In this document: in pieces, positions 8,818-16,902 of the stretch | Position numbering within the stretch: position 1 is the stretch's first letter | Layout of the letters: each line of letters opens with the position of its first letter | NCBI RefSeq assembly: GCF_000716715.1 | Contig: NZ_JNYJ01000016.1 | Span: forward strand, 1-64,000 | Reading direction: 5' to 3' | DNA: 64,000 nt | Source: Dactylosporangium aurantiacum | Lineage (GTDB): Bacteria > Actinomycetota > Actinomycetes > Mycobacteriales > Micromonosporaceae | Notes under the pieces: generated by a model | Told to the model about the DNA's origin: nothing | Databases searched by the model: none | The model's input: the letters and a program-made list of their open reading frames with translations, nothing else | Translations under genes and position numbers: made by a program

Positions 8818-9601
8818 GGTCAGCCTCCTCAGGGGCGTCGGCGACGCCGAAGTACACCTGCTGCATCTGTGGGCTGTCGAGGCACTCGCGGGGCGAGCCG
8901 TCGAACACGGACCGGCCCCGGTCCAGCAGCATGATCCGGTCGACGAGCCCGGCGACCAGGTCGACGTTGTGGTCGACGAGGATGACCGCGTGCCCGCGCC
9001 GCTGGACGGTGCGCACGACCTCGGAGATGCCGGTGACGCCGGCCGCGTCGGAGCCGGCGAACGGCTCGTCGAGCAGCAGCACCAGCGGGTCCTGGCCGAG
9101 GGCCCGGCCGACCTCGACGAGCCGCTGCTCGCCGAGGGACAGGTCGCCGGCCGGGCGGTCCAGCCGGTCGATGCCGAGCTCCTCGGCGATCGCGGCCACC
9201 GCGGCGGTGTCGGCGGGCAGCACCGGCCGCAGCGCGCCGCTGAACGAGCCGGCGATCATCTGCCAGACCGTGCCGTGGCGGCGGGCGACCCGGCCGAGCA
9301 GCAGGTTCTCCGCCACGGTGAGCTCCAGGGCGAGCTGCGGGTACTGGAAGGTGCGGGCCAGCCCGGCCTTGGCCCGCCGGGACGCGGGGCCCGAGAGGCG
9401 CTGCCCGCGCAGCGTCAGGGCGCCCTCGGTGGCGGGCTGCGCGCCGGAGATGAGGTCGACCAGGGTCGTCTTGCCGGCGCCGTTGGGTCCGACCAGACCG
9501 AGGACCTCGCCGGCGGTCAGCGAGAACGACACGTCCTGCAGCGCGGTGACCCCGCCGTAGCGTTTGGTGAGGCCCGAACCGACCAGCAGCGTCTCAGCCA
9601 C
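8804..9601 (-). CDS. livG: Liv-type ABC importer ATPase, LivG
   Basis: 265-residue ABC ATPase with Walker A GPNGAGKTT, signature LSLGEQRLVEVGRAL, Walker B LVLLLDEPFAGSD and the H-loop His in LVDHNVDLVAGLVDRI, all as in LivG. A C-terminal tail (about 15 residues) is acidic. The GTG start (9599-9601) overlaps the livM stop by 8 bases. It pairs with LivF to energise the LivH-LivM channel. Confidence 0.9.
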   Translation of the reverse strand: MAETLLVGSGLTKRYGGVTALQDVSFSLTAGEVLGLVGPNGAGKTTLVDLISGAQPATEGALTLRGQRLSGPASRRAKAGLARTFQYPQLALELTVAENLLLGRVARRHGTVWQMIAGSFSGALRPVLPADTAAVAAIAEELGIDRLDRPAGDLSLGEQRLVEVGRALGQDPLVLLLDEPFAGSDAAGVTGISEVVRTVQRRGHAVILVDHNVDLVAGLVDRIMLLDRGRSVFDGSPRECLDSPQMQQVYFGVADAPEEADRVGS

Positions 9602-10544
9602 GACGGCCTCCTGCGAGTTTCACGAGCCTGCTCGCGTAGCCGATCACGCCCTGCGGCGCGAGGAGCAGGATGACGAGGACCCCGAGCGCGAGGATCAGCG
9701 TGCCGCTGGTCTCCACGGCGGGGAAGTTCAGGGTGAGCTGCACCGCGATGACCGCGCCGAGCACCGCGCCCCAGGGGGTGGCCGAGCCGCCGATGAGCGG
9801 CATGAAGATGGCCAGGAACACCAGGTTGAGGGTGAACGTGTCCGGGGTGACGCTGCCGGCGGAGTAGGTGAACAGCCCGCCGCCGACGGCCGCGATGGCG
9901 GCGCCGATGGCGAGAGCCACCAGGTTCATCATCGGCACCCGTACACCGGCGGCCTCCACCGCGCGGGGCGCGTCGCGCATGGTGCGCACGATCACGCCCC
10001 ACGGTGACATCCGCAGCCGGTCGAGCAGGAACGCGATGACGCACACGACCACCGCGGAGCCGACGACGACCTGGTAGTGGCTGGGCTGCCAGCCGAGGAT
10101 GTCGAGCTTGCGGAGGCTGCCGAGGCCGGCGGAGCCGCCGGAGATGCCCTCGGCGTCGACCAGCCACGCGGTGAACGCCATGCCGAACAGCAGCGTCACC
10201 GCGGCGAGGAAGAACCCGGACAGCCGCCGGGTGGCCAGGCCCAGCAGCACGGCGACGACCGCGGCGACGACCGGCCCGGCGACCCAGGCGAGGATCAGCG
10301 GCAGGCCGCTCTTGCTGGAGATGAGACCGACCGCGTAGCCGCCGATGCCCGCGTACGCGCCGTACGCCATCGACAGCGATCCGGCCATCAGGTACGGCAC
10401 GTACATGCCGAGCGCGACCAGCGCGTAGGTGGCGGTCGTCGTGACCAGCGTCTGCTTGTAGCCGTCGGCGCCGACCCACAGCAGGATCAGCGCCGCGCCC
10501 ACGGCGCCGACCAGCAGGCCGAGGGAGCCGGGGATGCGCTTCAT
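9594..10544 (-). CDS. livM: Liv-type ABC importer permease, LivM
   Basis: 316-residue integral membrane protein with about eight to ten hydrophobic segments. It contains the LivM landmarks YVPYLMAGSLSMAYGAYAGI near the N-terminus and MRDAPRAVEAAGVRVPMMN in the cytoplasmic EAA-like loop. The ATG (10542-10544) overlaps the livH stop (ATGA). It forms the translocation pore with LivH. Confidence 0.9.
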   Translation of the reverse strand: MKRIPGSLGLLVGAVGAALILLWVGADGYKQTLVTTTATYALVALGMYVPYLMAGSLSMAYGAYAGIGGYAVGLISSKSGLPLILAWVAGPVVAAVVAVLLGLATRRLSGFFLAAVTLLFGMAFTAWLVDAEGISGGSAGLGSLRKLDILGWQPSHYQVVVGSAVVVCVIAFLLDRLRMSPWGVIVRTMRDAPRAVEAAGVRVPMMNLVALAIGAAIAAVGGGLFTYSAGSVTPDTFTLNLVFLAIFMPLIGGSATPWGAVLGAVIAVQLTLNFPAVETSGTLILALGVLVILLLAPQGVIGYASRLVKLAGGRRG

Positions 10545-11416
10545 GCTCGTACCCTCCGCACGAACAGGCCGCTCGGTTTGAGGGCGAAGAACAACAGGGC
10601 GACGATGAGCAGGCCGTACACGTGCGACTGCCCGCCGAAGTAGTACGGCACGAACACCTCGACGGCGCCGAGCAGCAGCCCGCCGACGAGCGGGGCCCAC
10701 ACCGAGCCGGTGCCGCCGACGACCATCGCGAGGAAGCCCGACAGGGCCCAGCTGAGCCCGGACAGGGAGCTGACCCCGGCCTTCGGTGCGAACAGCAGCC
10801 CGGTGATCCCGGCGAGCAGCCCCGACAGCACGAACGCGATGAGCCGGACCCGGTTGACCGGCAGGCCGAGCAGCTGGGCGGCGTGCGTGCTGTCGCCGAC
10901 GGCGCGCAGCAGCCGGCCGGTGCGGGTGCCGCGGATCCAGGCGGCGAGCCCGCCGAACGCGACGACGGTGAACGCCAGCAGCACCAGGGTGCTGGGCTGG
11001 ATCGCGGTGTCGCCGACGGTCACCGGGTCGAACGTGAGCAGGTGCTGCCCCGGCAGCGTGGTGTAGCCGAACAGGTACCCGGCGAGCTGCTGGATGGCGA
11101 AGAGCACGGCCGCGACCGCGACCAGGGCCGGCAGCTCCCCGCCGCCGGAGCGGCGCTGCACCGGCCGGACCACCGCGAGCTCGGTGACCACGGCCAGGGC
11201 CGCGGCGGCGCTGACCGCCACCGCCGCGGCGGCCCATACGTTCATGTCCTCGTACAGCACCAGGTAGGACGTGCACAACCCGCCGATCATGGCGTACGGG
11301 CCGATCGCGAAGTTGAAGAACCCGGCGCCGACCAGGACCAGGTAGTAGGCCAGCGCAAGGAGGCCGAAGAAACAGCCCATCTCGAGGGCGGACAACCACA
11401 GTTGCAGCTGGCCCAT
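10541..11416 (-). CDS. livH: Liv-type ABC importer permease, LivH
   Basis: 291-residue membrane protein matching LivH in length. The N-terminal segment GLLALAYYLVLVGAGFFNFA and the loop AVGDSTHAAQLLGLPVNRVR are typical of the family. It starts 12 bases after the livK stop, in one transcription unit with the other liv genes. Confidence 0.9.
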   Translation of the reverse strand: MGQLQLWLSALEMGCFFGLLALAYYLVLVGAGFFNFAIGPYAMIGGLCTSYLVLYEDMNVWAAAAVAVSAAAALAVVTELAVVRPVQRRSGGGELPALVAVAAVLFAIQQLAGYLFGYTTLPGQHLLTFDPVTVGDTAIQPSTLVLLAFTVVAFGGLAAWIRGTRTGRLLRAVGDSTHAAQLLGLPVNRVRLIAFVLSGLLAGITGLLFAPKAGVSSLSGLSWALSGFLAMVVGGTGSVWAPLVGGLLLGAVEVFVPYYFGGQSHVYGLLIVALLFFALKPSGLFVRRVRA

Positions 11417-11428
11417 CTGCCTACCTTT

Positions 11429-12646
11429 CTACTTGTTGCACGGCGGCTGGAAGGTGGCCCACGGGCCCTTGGGCTTGTTGTCCGCGCCGAACTCGATCAG
11501 CGACAGGCCGCACGGCCCGTCGGCGCCCAGGTGCTTGTCGGCGCCGAAGGAGAGGGTGAAGTTGGCCTGGCCGAAGGTGGCAGGGTACCCCTTGATGCTC
11601 TGGATGGCCTCGTTGAGCTTCTTGGAGTCGTCGACCCCGCCGGCCTTCTCGATCGCCTGCTTGAGCACGTGCACCGAGTCCCACGCCTGGGCGTCGTACG
11701 CGGTGATGTCGTAGTCCTTGCCGTACTTCTCCTTGAGCAGCGTGACCAGCGCCTGGGTGCGCGGGTTCGCGGTGTTGATCGAGCCCATGAAGATCAGGCC
11801 CTCCAGCGCGCCGGGGGCGGCGAGCTTCCAGGAGGACGGCTGGTTGCCGATGGACGCCAGGGAGAACCGCTTGGTGCCCTTCATCTGGCTGCCGAGGGTG
11901 TTCTGGGCGAGCACCTCGAACGCGCCGCCGACGCTGGTCACCAGGACCGCGTCCGGGTTGGCGTTCTTGAGCCGGGCCACCTGCGCCGACAGGTCGGAGG
12001 CGTTGGCCGCGCCCTTCTCGGTGGCGACGATCTGCACGCAGCTCAGGGCCGGCAGCAGCGCCTTGTCCAGCGCGGCGATGGTGGTGGTGTCGTCGGTGAG
12101 GACGCCGAGCTTGGTGATGTTCGCGGCCTTGAAGGCGCCGCAGTACACGTCGGCCCAGTCCGTGGTGGTGTTGGCGAGCATGTAGATGAGCTCGTTGTCC
12201 GGCGGCTGGACGAGCGTGGCGGTGACGCCGGTCGGGGCGATGGCGGGCAGGCCGAGCGCGGTGAGCGTCGACTTCGCCTGCAGGATGGCGGCGCTGCCGC
12301 TCTGCAGGAACAGCGCCTTGGCGCCCTGGCCGGCGAGCTTCTGCAGCACGGCCGGCACCTTGGTCGGGTCGGACTCGTCGTTCTCGACGACCAGCTGCAG
12401 CGGGCGGCCGAGGACGCCGCCCTTGTCGTTGACGTCCTGGACCGCCAGCCGGATGGTCTTGCCCGCGATGGTGCTGTAGGAGGCGCCGGAGCCGGTGCTG
12501 TCCTCGTCCAGGCCGATGATGATCGGAGCGCCGGAGGCGGTGCCGTTGGTCGGCTTCTCGTCCCCCGCCTTGTTGCCGCAGCCGGCGACGGTGAGCGCCG
12601 CCAGCGCGAGACAGCTGACGATGCGACTCGTCGTTTTAACGCCCAT
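11429..12646 (-). CDS. Liv-type ABC importer substrate-binding lipoprotein, LivK-like
   Basis: 405-residue type I periplasmic-binding protein with a lipoprotein signal. The start MGVKTTSRIVSCL leads through a hydrophobic core to the lipobox VAGC, Cys23. The body (IIIGLDEDSTGSGASYSTIAGKTIRLAVQDVN) is the Peripla_BP_6 class that serves Liv, amide and aromatic-acid importers. I chose the ATG at 12646 because it yields the signal peptide; a longer in-frame extension begins upstream near the operator. It is first gene of livKHMGF, about 100 bases downstream of operator 2. The ligand is unknown; context suggests a carboxylate rather than an amino acid. Confidence 0.88.
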   Translation of the reverse strand: MGVKTTSRIVSCLALAALTVAGCGNKAGDEKPTNGTASGAPIIIGLDEDSTGSGASYSTIAGKTIRLAVQDVNDKGGVLGRPLQLVVENDESDPTKVPAVLQKLAGQGAKALFLQSGSAAILQAKSTLTALGLPAIAPTGVTATLVQPPDNELIYMLANTTTDWADVYCGAFKAANITKLGVLTDDTTTIAALDKALLPALSCVQIVATEKGAANASDLSAQVARLKNANPDAVLVTSVGGAFEVLAQNTLGSQMKGTKRFSLASIGNQPSSWKLAAPGALEGLIFMGSINTANPRTQALVTLLKEKYGKDYDITAYDAQAWDSVHVLKQAIEKAGGVDDSKKLNEAIQSIKGYPATFGQANFTLSFGADKHLGADGPCGLSLIEFGADNKPKGPWATFQPPCNK

Positions 12647-12738
12647 TTGTACCCCTGTCACGGAATTATACGAATCGTCAGCCTCGGGAGGAGTGATCGC
12701 GGCACATCGCCGCCTGACCGGTGTGGCCAGAGTCATAA

Positions 12739-12756
12739 ACCTAACAAGCGCTTGGT
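12739..12756. promoter_or_regulatory. TetR-type operator 2, upstream of the Liv importer
   Basis: The 18 bases ACCTAACAAGCGCTTGGT contain a perfect 10-base palindrome CAAGCGCTTG (12745-12754). They match the core of the site at 6159-6176 at 15 of 18 positions. The inner 14 bases AACAAGCGCTTGGT fit AnCAAGnnCTTGnT, which I recall as the KstR2 operator of sterol-degrading actinobacteria. It lies 93 bases upstream of the livK-like start. Confidence 0.65.
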
Positions 12757-12841
12757 TTCTACATCTTGGCCACGGGTGCCCGGGGTGTCAAGAACACGGG
12801 GGACGCACGGACGTAACAGAACCGTCAAAAACGCGGGCCGC

Positions 12842-13690
12842 TCAGGAGCGCACGGCGGGCAGCACCTCCAGGGCGAGCCGCTCGACCTGCGCCTGCCGGT
12901 CGGCGCCGGCCGGCTTCAGGTTGAGCACCGTAAATCCCATGGCGAGCAGCGCCCGCAGCCGCTCGGCGACGAGGTCCGCCGGCCCGGACACCGCGCCGGG
13001 CCGGTCGGCGCCGACGGACACCTCGACGTTGAGTGCGTACGTGATGTCGGACGGCGACCGCCCGGCCGCCTCGGCCGCCGCGCCGACGCGCGCGAGCATC
13101 CCGGGCAGCCGGTCCAGCGGCGCGTAGCCCAGCGACGGCATCCAGCCGTCGGCGAGCCGGCCGGTGACGTCCAGCGCCCGGGGCCCGAAGGTGCCGACCC
13201 AGATCGGGATCCGTCGCGCCGGCTTCGGCTCCAGCGGCGCCTCCACGACGTGATGGATGCGGCCGGTGTACGTGAACGCCGGCTCGACCCACAGTCCCCG
13301 GATGATCCGGATGGCGTCGGCGAGCCCGTCGACCTTGTCGCGCGGCGGCGGCACGGGGATGCCGAAGGCCCGGAACTCCTCGTCCGACGCTCCCCCGCCC
13401 AGCCCCAGGATCAGCCGGCCGCCGGCGAGCCGGTCGAGGGTCTCGGCCATCTTGGCGACCATCGCGGGGTTGCGGTACGGCACGCCGAGCACCCGCGGCA
13501 TCACGCCGACGCGGCCGGTGTGCGCGGCGATCCAGGTGAGCATCGTCCAGGTCTCGTTGCTCGGGGCGGTGCCGCTGGGGTGGTCGGAGGTGGAGACGAA
13601 GTCGTAGCCGAGGGTCTCGGCGGCGCGGGCGGCGGCGACGGGGTCCACGCCTGTCGCGGCGGGGAGGTCGATCCCGAATCTGTTTGACAT
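12842..13690 (-). CDS. LLM-class F420-dependent oxidoreductase
   Basis: 282-residue luciferase-like TIM barrel with FVSTSDHPSG, a GRVGVMPRVLGVPYRNPAMVAK-type strand region and LILGLGGGASDEEFRAFGI. It is divergent from a MarR regulator, and its ATG (13688-13690) lies inside one of two palindromic operators, so repression would block initiation directly. An in-frame GTG nine bases upstream is possible but also in the operator. The arrangement suggests the regulator controls this enzyme; the substrate is unknown. Confidence 0.88.
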   Translation of the reverse strand: MSNRFGIDLPAATGVDPVAAARAAETLGYDFVSTSDHPSGTAPSNETWTMLTWIAAHTGRVGVMPRVLGVPYRNPAMVAKMAETLDRLAGGRLILGLGGGASDEEFRAFGIPVPPPRDKVDGLADAIRIIRGLWVEPAFTYTGRIHHVVEAPLEPKPARRIPIWVGTFGPRALDVTGRLADGWMPSLGYAPLDRLPGMLARVGAAAEAAGRSPSDITYALNVEVSVGADRPGAVSGPADLVAERLRALLAMGFTVLNLKPAGADRQAQVERLALEVLPAVRS

Positions 13691-13729
13691 GTCAAGCACG
13701 CTACGGCGGTTCCGTTTGACATGTCAAAC
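13682..13729. promoter_or_regulatory. Twin MarR operators between divergent genes
   Basis: Two copies of one palindrome lie 32 bases centre to centre, about three helical turns. Site B is a perfect 16-base GTTTGACATGTCAAAC (13714-13729). Site A (13682-13697) matches it at 15 of 16 bases and has the perfect core TTGACATGTCAA (13684-13695). Site A contains the LLM start codon. MarR dimers usually bind palindromes of this size and repress their own divergent promoter. Confidence 0.75.
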
Positions 13730-13750
13730 AGATCTCGTACGCTTGGCCGC

Positions 13751-14242
13751 ATGCCCGAACCGCGCTGGCTCACCGACGCCGAGATGGCCACCTGGCTCGG
13801 CTACCGCCGCATGCGCACCCTGCTCGACCTGCAGCTCACCCGCGACCTGGGCGCCGAGTCCGGCCTGTCGGACGCCGACTACGACGTGCTGACCACGGTC
13901 TCGGAGGCTCCCGGCCGGCAGCTGCGCCTAGGCGAGCTGGCCGCGGCGCTGCGCTGGTCGGCGAGCCGGCTGTCGCACCAGGTGACCCGGATGCAGCAGC
14001 GCGGCCTGGTGACCCGCGCCGGCGCCCCGGACGACGGCCGCAGCGCGACCGTGGTGCTCACCGAGCACGGCTGGGCGACCGTCCAGGCCGCGGCGGTGCA
14101 CCACGTCGCGTCGGTCCGCCGGCACTTCATCGACGTCCTCGACGAGCAGGACGTGGCCGCACTGGGCCGGATCGCCGGCAAGGTCCTCGCCCACCTCAGC
14201 GAGGTGACCGCGCCGACGCCGCCGCGCCGCAGGGTCGGCTGA
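13751..14242 (+). CDS. MarR-family transcriptional regulator
   Basis: 163-residue winged-helix regulator. The helix-turn-helix is LRLGELAAALRWSASRLSHQVTRM (about 55-78 of the protein, described in two halves), followed by the wing RAGAPDDGRSATVVLTEHG, where DGR is the classic MarR wing motif. N- and C-terminal helices form the dimer domain. I use the ATG at 13751; an in-frame ATG at 13721 falls inside operator B. It probably represses itself and the divergent LLM gene and responds to a small aromatic or phenolic ligand, which is family knowledge rather than sequence evidence. Confidence 0.9.
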   Translation: MPEPRWLTDAEMATWLGYRRMRTLLDLQLTRDLGAESGLSDADYDVLTTVSEAPGRQLRLGELAAALRWSASRLSHQVTRMQQRGLVTRAGAPDDGRSATVVLTEHGWATVQAAAVHHVASVRRHFIDVLDEQDVAALGRIAGKVLAHLSEVTAPTPPRRRVG

Positions 14243-14280
14243 GCGGCCGCCGCGTCAGCTGAGCGGCCGCGGGGTCAGCT
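14241..14280. repeat. Two tandem 20-base repeats at a convergent junction
   Basis: GAGCGGCCGCCGCGTCAGCT (14241-14260) is followed directly by GAGCGGCCGCGGGGTCAGCT (14261-14280), 18 of 20 identical. The first unit starts within the MarR stop codon. The second carries the HD-gene stop codon (14275-14277), so the duplication may have moved the end of one of these genes. Confidence 0.7.
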
Positions 14281-14910
14281 GAGCGCGGGGCCGTCGGGGC
14301 GCGCGTCGAGCGGGTGGGCGGCGATCTTGCCGGCGAGGTCCCTGGCGATCGACGCGGCCGCGGCGCTGCCGGGCTTGCGGCCGGCCTGGTCCTCGAAGCC
14401 GGCCAGGAACTGCGCGCCGAACCCCAGCCGGGGGTACCGGTGCAGGATGGCGGCCCGCTCGTCCGGCGGGAACTCCTCCTGCCACCGGCCGACCACGTCC
14501 CAGCTCGTCGCGACCTGCAGCAGGTGCGACTCCGGGTCCACCGCGGCGGCGACGTCGTCGCGCATGTGCAGCACGATGATCTGCGCGACCCGGTCCGTGC
14601 GGGCCGCCGGCCAGCCGGCGGCGGTGCCGAACACCCGGGCCACCTCGCCGCCGGCCACCTCGAACGGCACCGTGTGGCTGTCGAACGCGGGCGACAGGGC
14701 GATGTCGTGCAGCAGCGCCGCGACGCAGAACAGCTCGTCGTCGCGGTCGATGCCGTGCGCCCGCGCGTACAGCGCGCCCCAGATGTAGCTGCGCACGGAG
14801 TGGTTGAGGAACGCGGGGGTGAAGTACCGCTCCGCCACGGTCATCGCGGTGGCGACGGCCGGCGTGTCCGGCACCGCCGGGAGGGCCGGGCCAGCGGGCT
14901 GCGCACACAT
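14275..14910 (-). CDS. HD-domain hydrolase (cyanamide hydratase-like)
   Basis: 211-residue HD-superfamily protein. Metal ligands are visible in FLNHSVRSYIWG (H37) and ALLHDIALS (H68-D69), plus a later HMRDD. The NHSxRxY...LLHDIA pattern resembles the Ddi2/cyanamide hydratase-like subfamily rather than nucleotidases, though substrate assignment is weak. It is monocistronic, convergent with MarR, and its C-terminal codons run into a tandem repeat. The ATG at 14908-14910 gives a natural N-terminus. Confidence 0.8.
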   Translation of the reverse strand: MCAQPAGPALPAVPDTPAVATAMTVAERYFTPAFLNHSVRSYIWGALYARAHGIDRDDELFCVAALLHDIALSPAFDSHTVPFEVAGGEVARVFGTAAGWPAARTDRVAQIIVLHMRDDVAAAVDPESHLLQVATSWDVVGRWQEEFPPDERAAILHRYPRLGFGAQFLAGFEDQAGRKPGSAAAASIARDLAGKIAAHPLDARPDGPALS

Positions 14911-14968
14911 GGGTCAACGGTCCGGCGGCGCGCCGCCGGACCGCCTCACCCGTCCGGCGCGACCCCGG

Positions 14969-15967
14969 TCACCGGGCGCCGCGCAGCTTGAGGACGTACG
15001 CCGCGGTCAGCGCGACGGGACGGTCGGCGTCGTCCGCGAGCCCGGTCAGCGCGGCGGTCGCCACACCGCCCGGAATGTCCGCCAGGGCCTGGGTCAGCCG
15101 CTGCCGGGCCGCCGGCGCCGTGCCGCCGTCGGCGATGCGGCCGGCCAGATCGGTGGCGATCCGGTCCGCCAGCTCCGGGTCACCGGCCAGGGCGCTCAGC
15201 GCGTCGGCCGCGTCGGCGTCGTTGACGTCCTCGACGATCATGCCGATGAGCGTCGGCACCGCCTCGGCCACACCGCGGGCGCCGAGGGCGAGGGCCGCGT
15301 ACCGCCGCACCACGGCGTCCTCGACGGTCAGGGCGCCGCGCAGCAGGGCGGTCGCGGCGTCGCCGGGCACCTCGGCGATCGACTGCACCGCCCGCTTGCG
15401 CACGGCGGCGTCCCCCGCCGTGAGGCCGCCGGCCAGCGCCGTGAGCCCGCCGGTGCCCGACCGGGCGAGGGCCCAGCGCAGCGCGCCGGCGACGTTCGGG
15501 TCCGCCTCGTGCAGCACCGCCTCGACGAGCGCGTCCACCGGCGCCTCGTCCGCGGCGGACAGCGCGGCCCGCTGCCGCCGGCCGGCGCTGTCGGACCCGA
15601 GCGCCTGCAGCAGCGCGACGATGCGCAGCACGTCGCCCCAGTCGGCGGGCTCGGCGCCACCGATCTGCTGCAGCCGGGTGAGCAGCTCCGTCTCGCTCGC
15701 GATGCGCTCCCGCGTCTGGCCGATGAGGTCGTCGACCAGCTGCGCGGGCGCGAACCCCGGGTCGTCGAGGGCGCGCCCGACCTCCCGCAGCGACAGCCCC
15801 AGCGACCGCAGGCTCTCCACATGGAAGATCCGCTGGATGTCCTCGGGCGAGTACTCCCGGTAGCCGGACCCGGTGCGACCCGTCGGCCGCACCAGGCCCA
15901 GCGACTCGTAGTGCCTGAGCATGCGGGCGCTGACCCCGGAGCGTCGCGCCACGTCACCGATCAACAC
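14969..15967 (-). CDS. MerR-family regulator fused to HEAT repeats
   Basis: 332 residues. The first about 75 are a MerR winged helix: LIGDVARRSGVSARMLRHYE, then GLVRPTGRTGSGYREYSPEDI. A dimerisation helix with a TRERIASETELLTRL pattern follows. From about residue 140 to the end are alpha-helical HEAT/PBS-lyase-like repeats of about 30-35 residues (VRKRAVQSIAEVPGDAAT, VRRYAALALGARGVAEAV). No cysteine metal site of the MerR/SoxR type is seen. The start is GTG (15965-15967), seven bases after the HEAT-only gene, so the two are co-transcribed. The HEAT array may be the sensor or a protein-docking arm. Confidence 0.88.
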   Translation of the reverse strand: MLIGDVARRSGVSARMLRHYESLGLVRPTGRTGSGYREYSPEDIQRIFHVESLRSLGLSLREVGRALDDPGFAPAQLVDDLIGQTRERIASETELLTRLQQIGGAEPADWGDVLRIVALLQALGSDSAGRRQRAALSAADEAPVDALVEAVLHEADPNVAGALRWALARSGTGGLTALAGGLTAGDAAVRKRAVQSIAEVPGDAATALLRGALTVEDAVVRRYAALALGARGVAEAVPTLIGMIVEDVNDADAADALSALAGDPELADRIATDLAGRIADGGTAPAARQRLTQALADIPGGVATAALTGLADDADRPVALTAAYVLKLRGAR

Positions 15968-15974
15968 CGCCCCA

Positions 15975-16637
15975 TCATCCCTCCCGGCCGGCGGGGCCGA
16001 GGGCGACGATGCGCTTGGCCTCCTCGACGGCGTAGCCGGACCCGGCGTCCGGGTCGAGCAGCAACCGCCGGGTGGCGTCCGCGTGCCGGCGTACCCCCGG
16101 GTCGGCGCCCCGCTCCGCGGCGTCGAGCACCGGCAGGACCGCCTCACCGAGCGCGACCAGCGCCCGGCTCAGGCTCAGCTGCGTCTCCCGCCCGCCGCGG
16201 CCGAGCTGGGTCGCCAGCACCGCCGCCAGCTCCGTGCGGCCCTCCTCGGGCACCAGCACGGCCGCCGCCCGCCAGGCGCTGCGCGCCACGTCGTCGTCGG
16301 CGTCGGTGAGCAGCGCCCGGGTGATCGCCGGCCACGCCCGCCGGTCGCCGATCTTCGACAGCGTGTGCAGCGCCTGGGCGCGCGCCTGCGGCCGCGGCGA
16401 GCCGAGCTCACCGACGACCCTCGGCACCGTCAGCGCCGGCTCGTGGCGGGTCAGCGCCCACGTCAGCATGTCGCGCACGAAGAAGTCCGGCTCCAGGCCG
16501 CACCGCGCGACGAGCGTGTCGACCAGCCCCGGGTCCGGGGTCGTCCCGGCCGCGAGCGCGGCCTCCAGCCGCACCGACGCGCTGCCGTGCTCCATCGCGC
16601 GCAGCACCCGCGCCGTGCCCGTTTCCTGCATGGTCAT
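15975..16637 (-). CDS. HEAT-repeat protein, partner of the MerR-HEAT regulator
   Basis: 220 residues made almost wholly of HEAT-like helical pairs (SVRLEAALAAG, PQARAQALHTLSKIGDRRAW, DVARSAWRAAAVLVPEEGR). There is no signal or membrane segment. The ATG at 16635-16637 is chosen because GGGAGG lies eight bases upstream; an in-frame GTG nine bases earlier overlaps that site. It is first gene of a two-gene unit with the MerR-HEAT protein and sits behind a MerR-type promoter, so it is probably activated by that regulator and may bind it. Confidence 0.85.
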   Translation of the reverse strand: MTMQETGTARVLRAMEHGSASVRLEAALAAGTTPDPGLVDTLVARCGLEPDFFVRDMLTWALTRHEPALTVPRVVGELGSPRPQARAQALHTLSKIGDRRAWPAITRALLTDADDDVARSAWRAAAVLVPEEGRTELAAVLATQLGRGGRETQLSLSRALVALGEAVLPVLDAAERGADPGVRRHADATRRLLLDPDAGSGYAVEEAKRIVALGPAGREG

Positions 16638-16658
16638 CGAGACCACCTCCCGGCGACC

Positions 16659-16689
16659 AGTGAAGGCCTTGTCACCGTGTCAAGGTCAA
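16659..16689 (-). promoter_or_regulatory. MerR-type promoter with 19-base spacer and dyad
   Basis: On the minus strand, TTGACC (16684-16689) and TTCACT (16659-16664) are separated by 19 bases. The spacer region holds the dyad CCTTGACACGGTGACAAGG (16667-16685), symmetric except at one base pair and the centre. An over-long 19-base spacer with a central dyad is the hallmark of promoters that MerR proteins untwist. It drives the HEAT/MerR-HEAT unit. Confidence 0.75.
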
Positions 16690-16902
16690 GCCGCCGACGA
16701 TGCGCCGATGACGACGCCGGCGTCGGGCGGTGGCGCACCGGCGGCGACGCCGGGTTCGCCCGGGTCGAGGCGCGTCACCCCGACGGGCGCATGGCCGCAC
16801 TCACCAACCCGGTCGTCCTGACGTGACCCTGACCGCGCCCGCTCACCGCTCGACCTGACCGGCTGACCCGACCGCCGGCCGGCGCGGCGCCGCCGGCGGG
16901 CG

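Noticed and set aside
10622..13687. A 1021-codon open frame on the plus strand opposite livH-livK
   Set aside because: It is antisense to five well-supported genes and reads as Arg/Gly/Ala-rich low-complexity protein, the usual artefact of very high third-position GC.
13721..13750. Upstream ATG for the MarR gene
   Set aside because: It lies inside operator B and would add ten residues not typical of MarR proteins.
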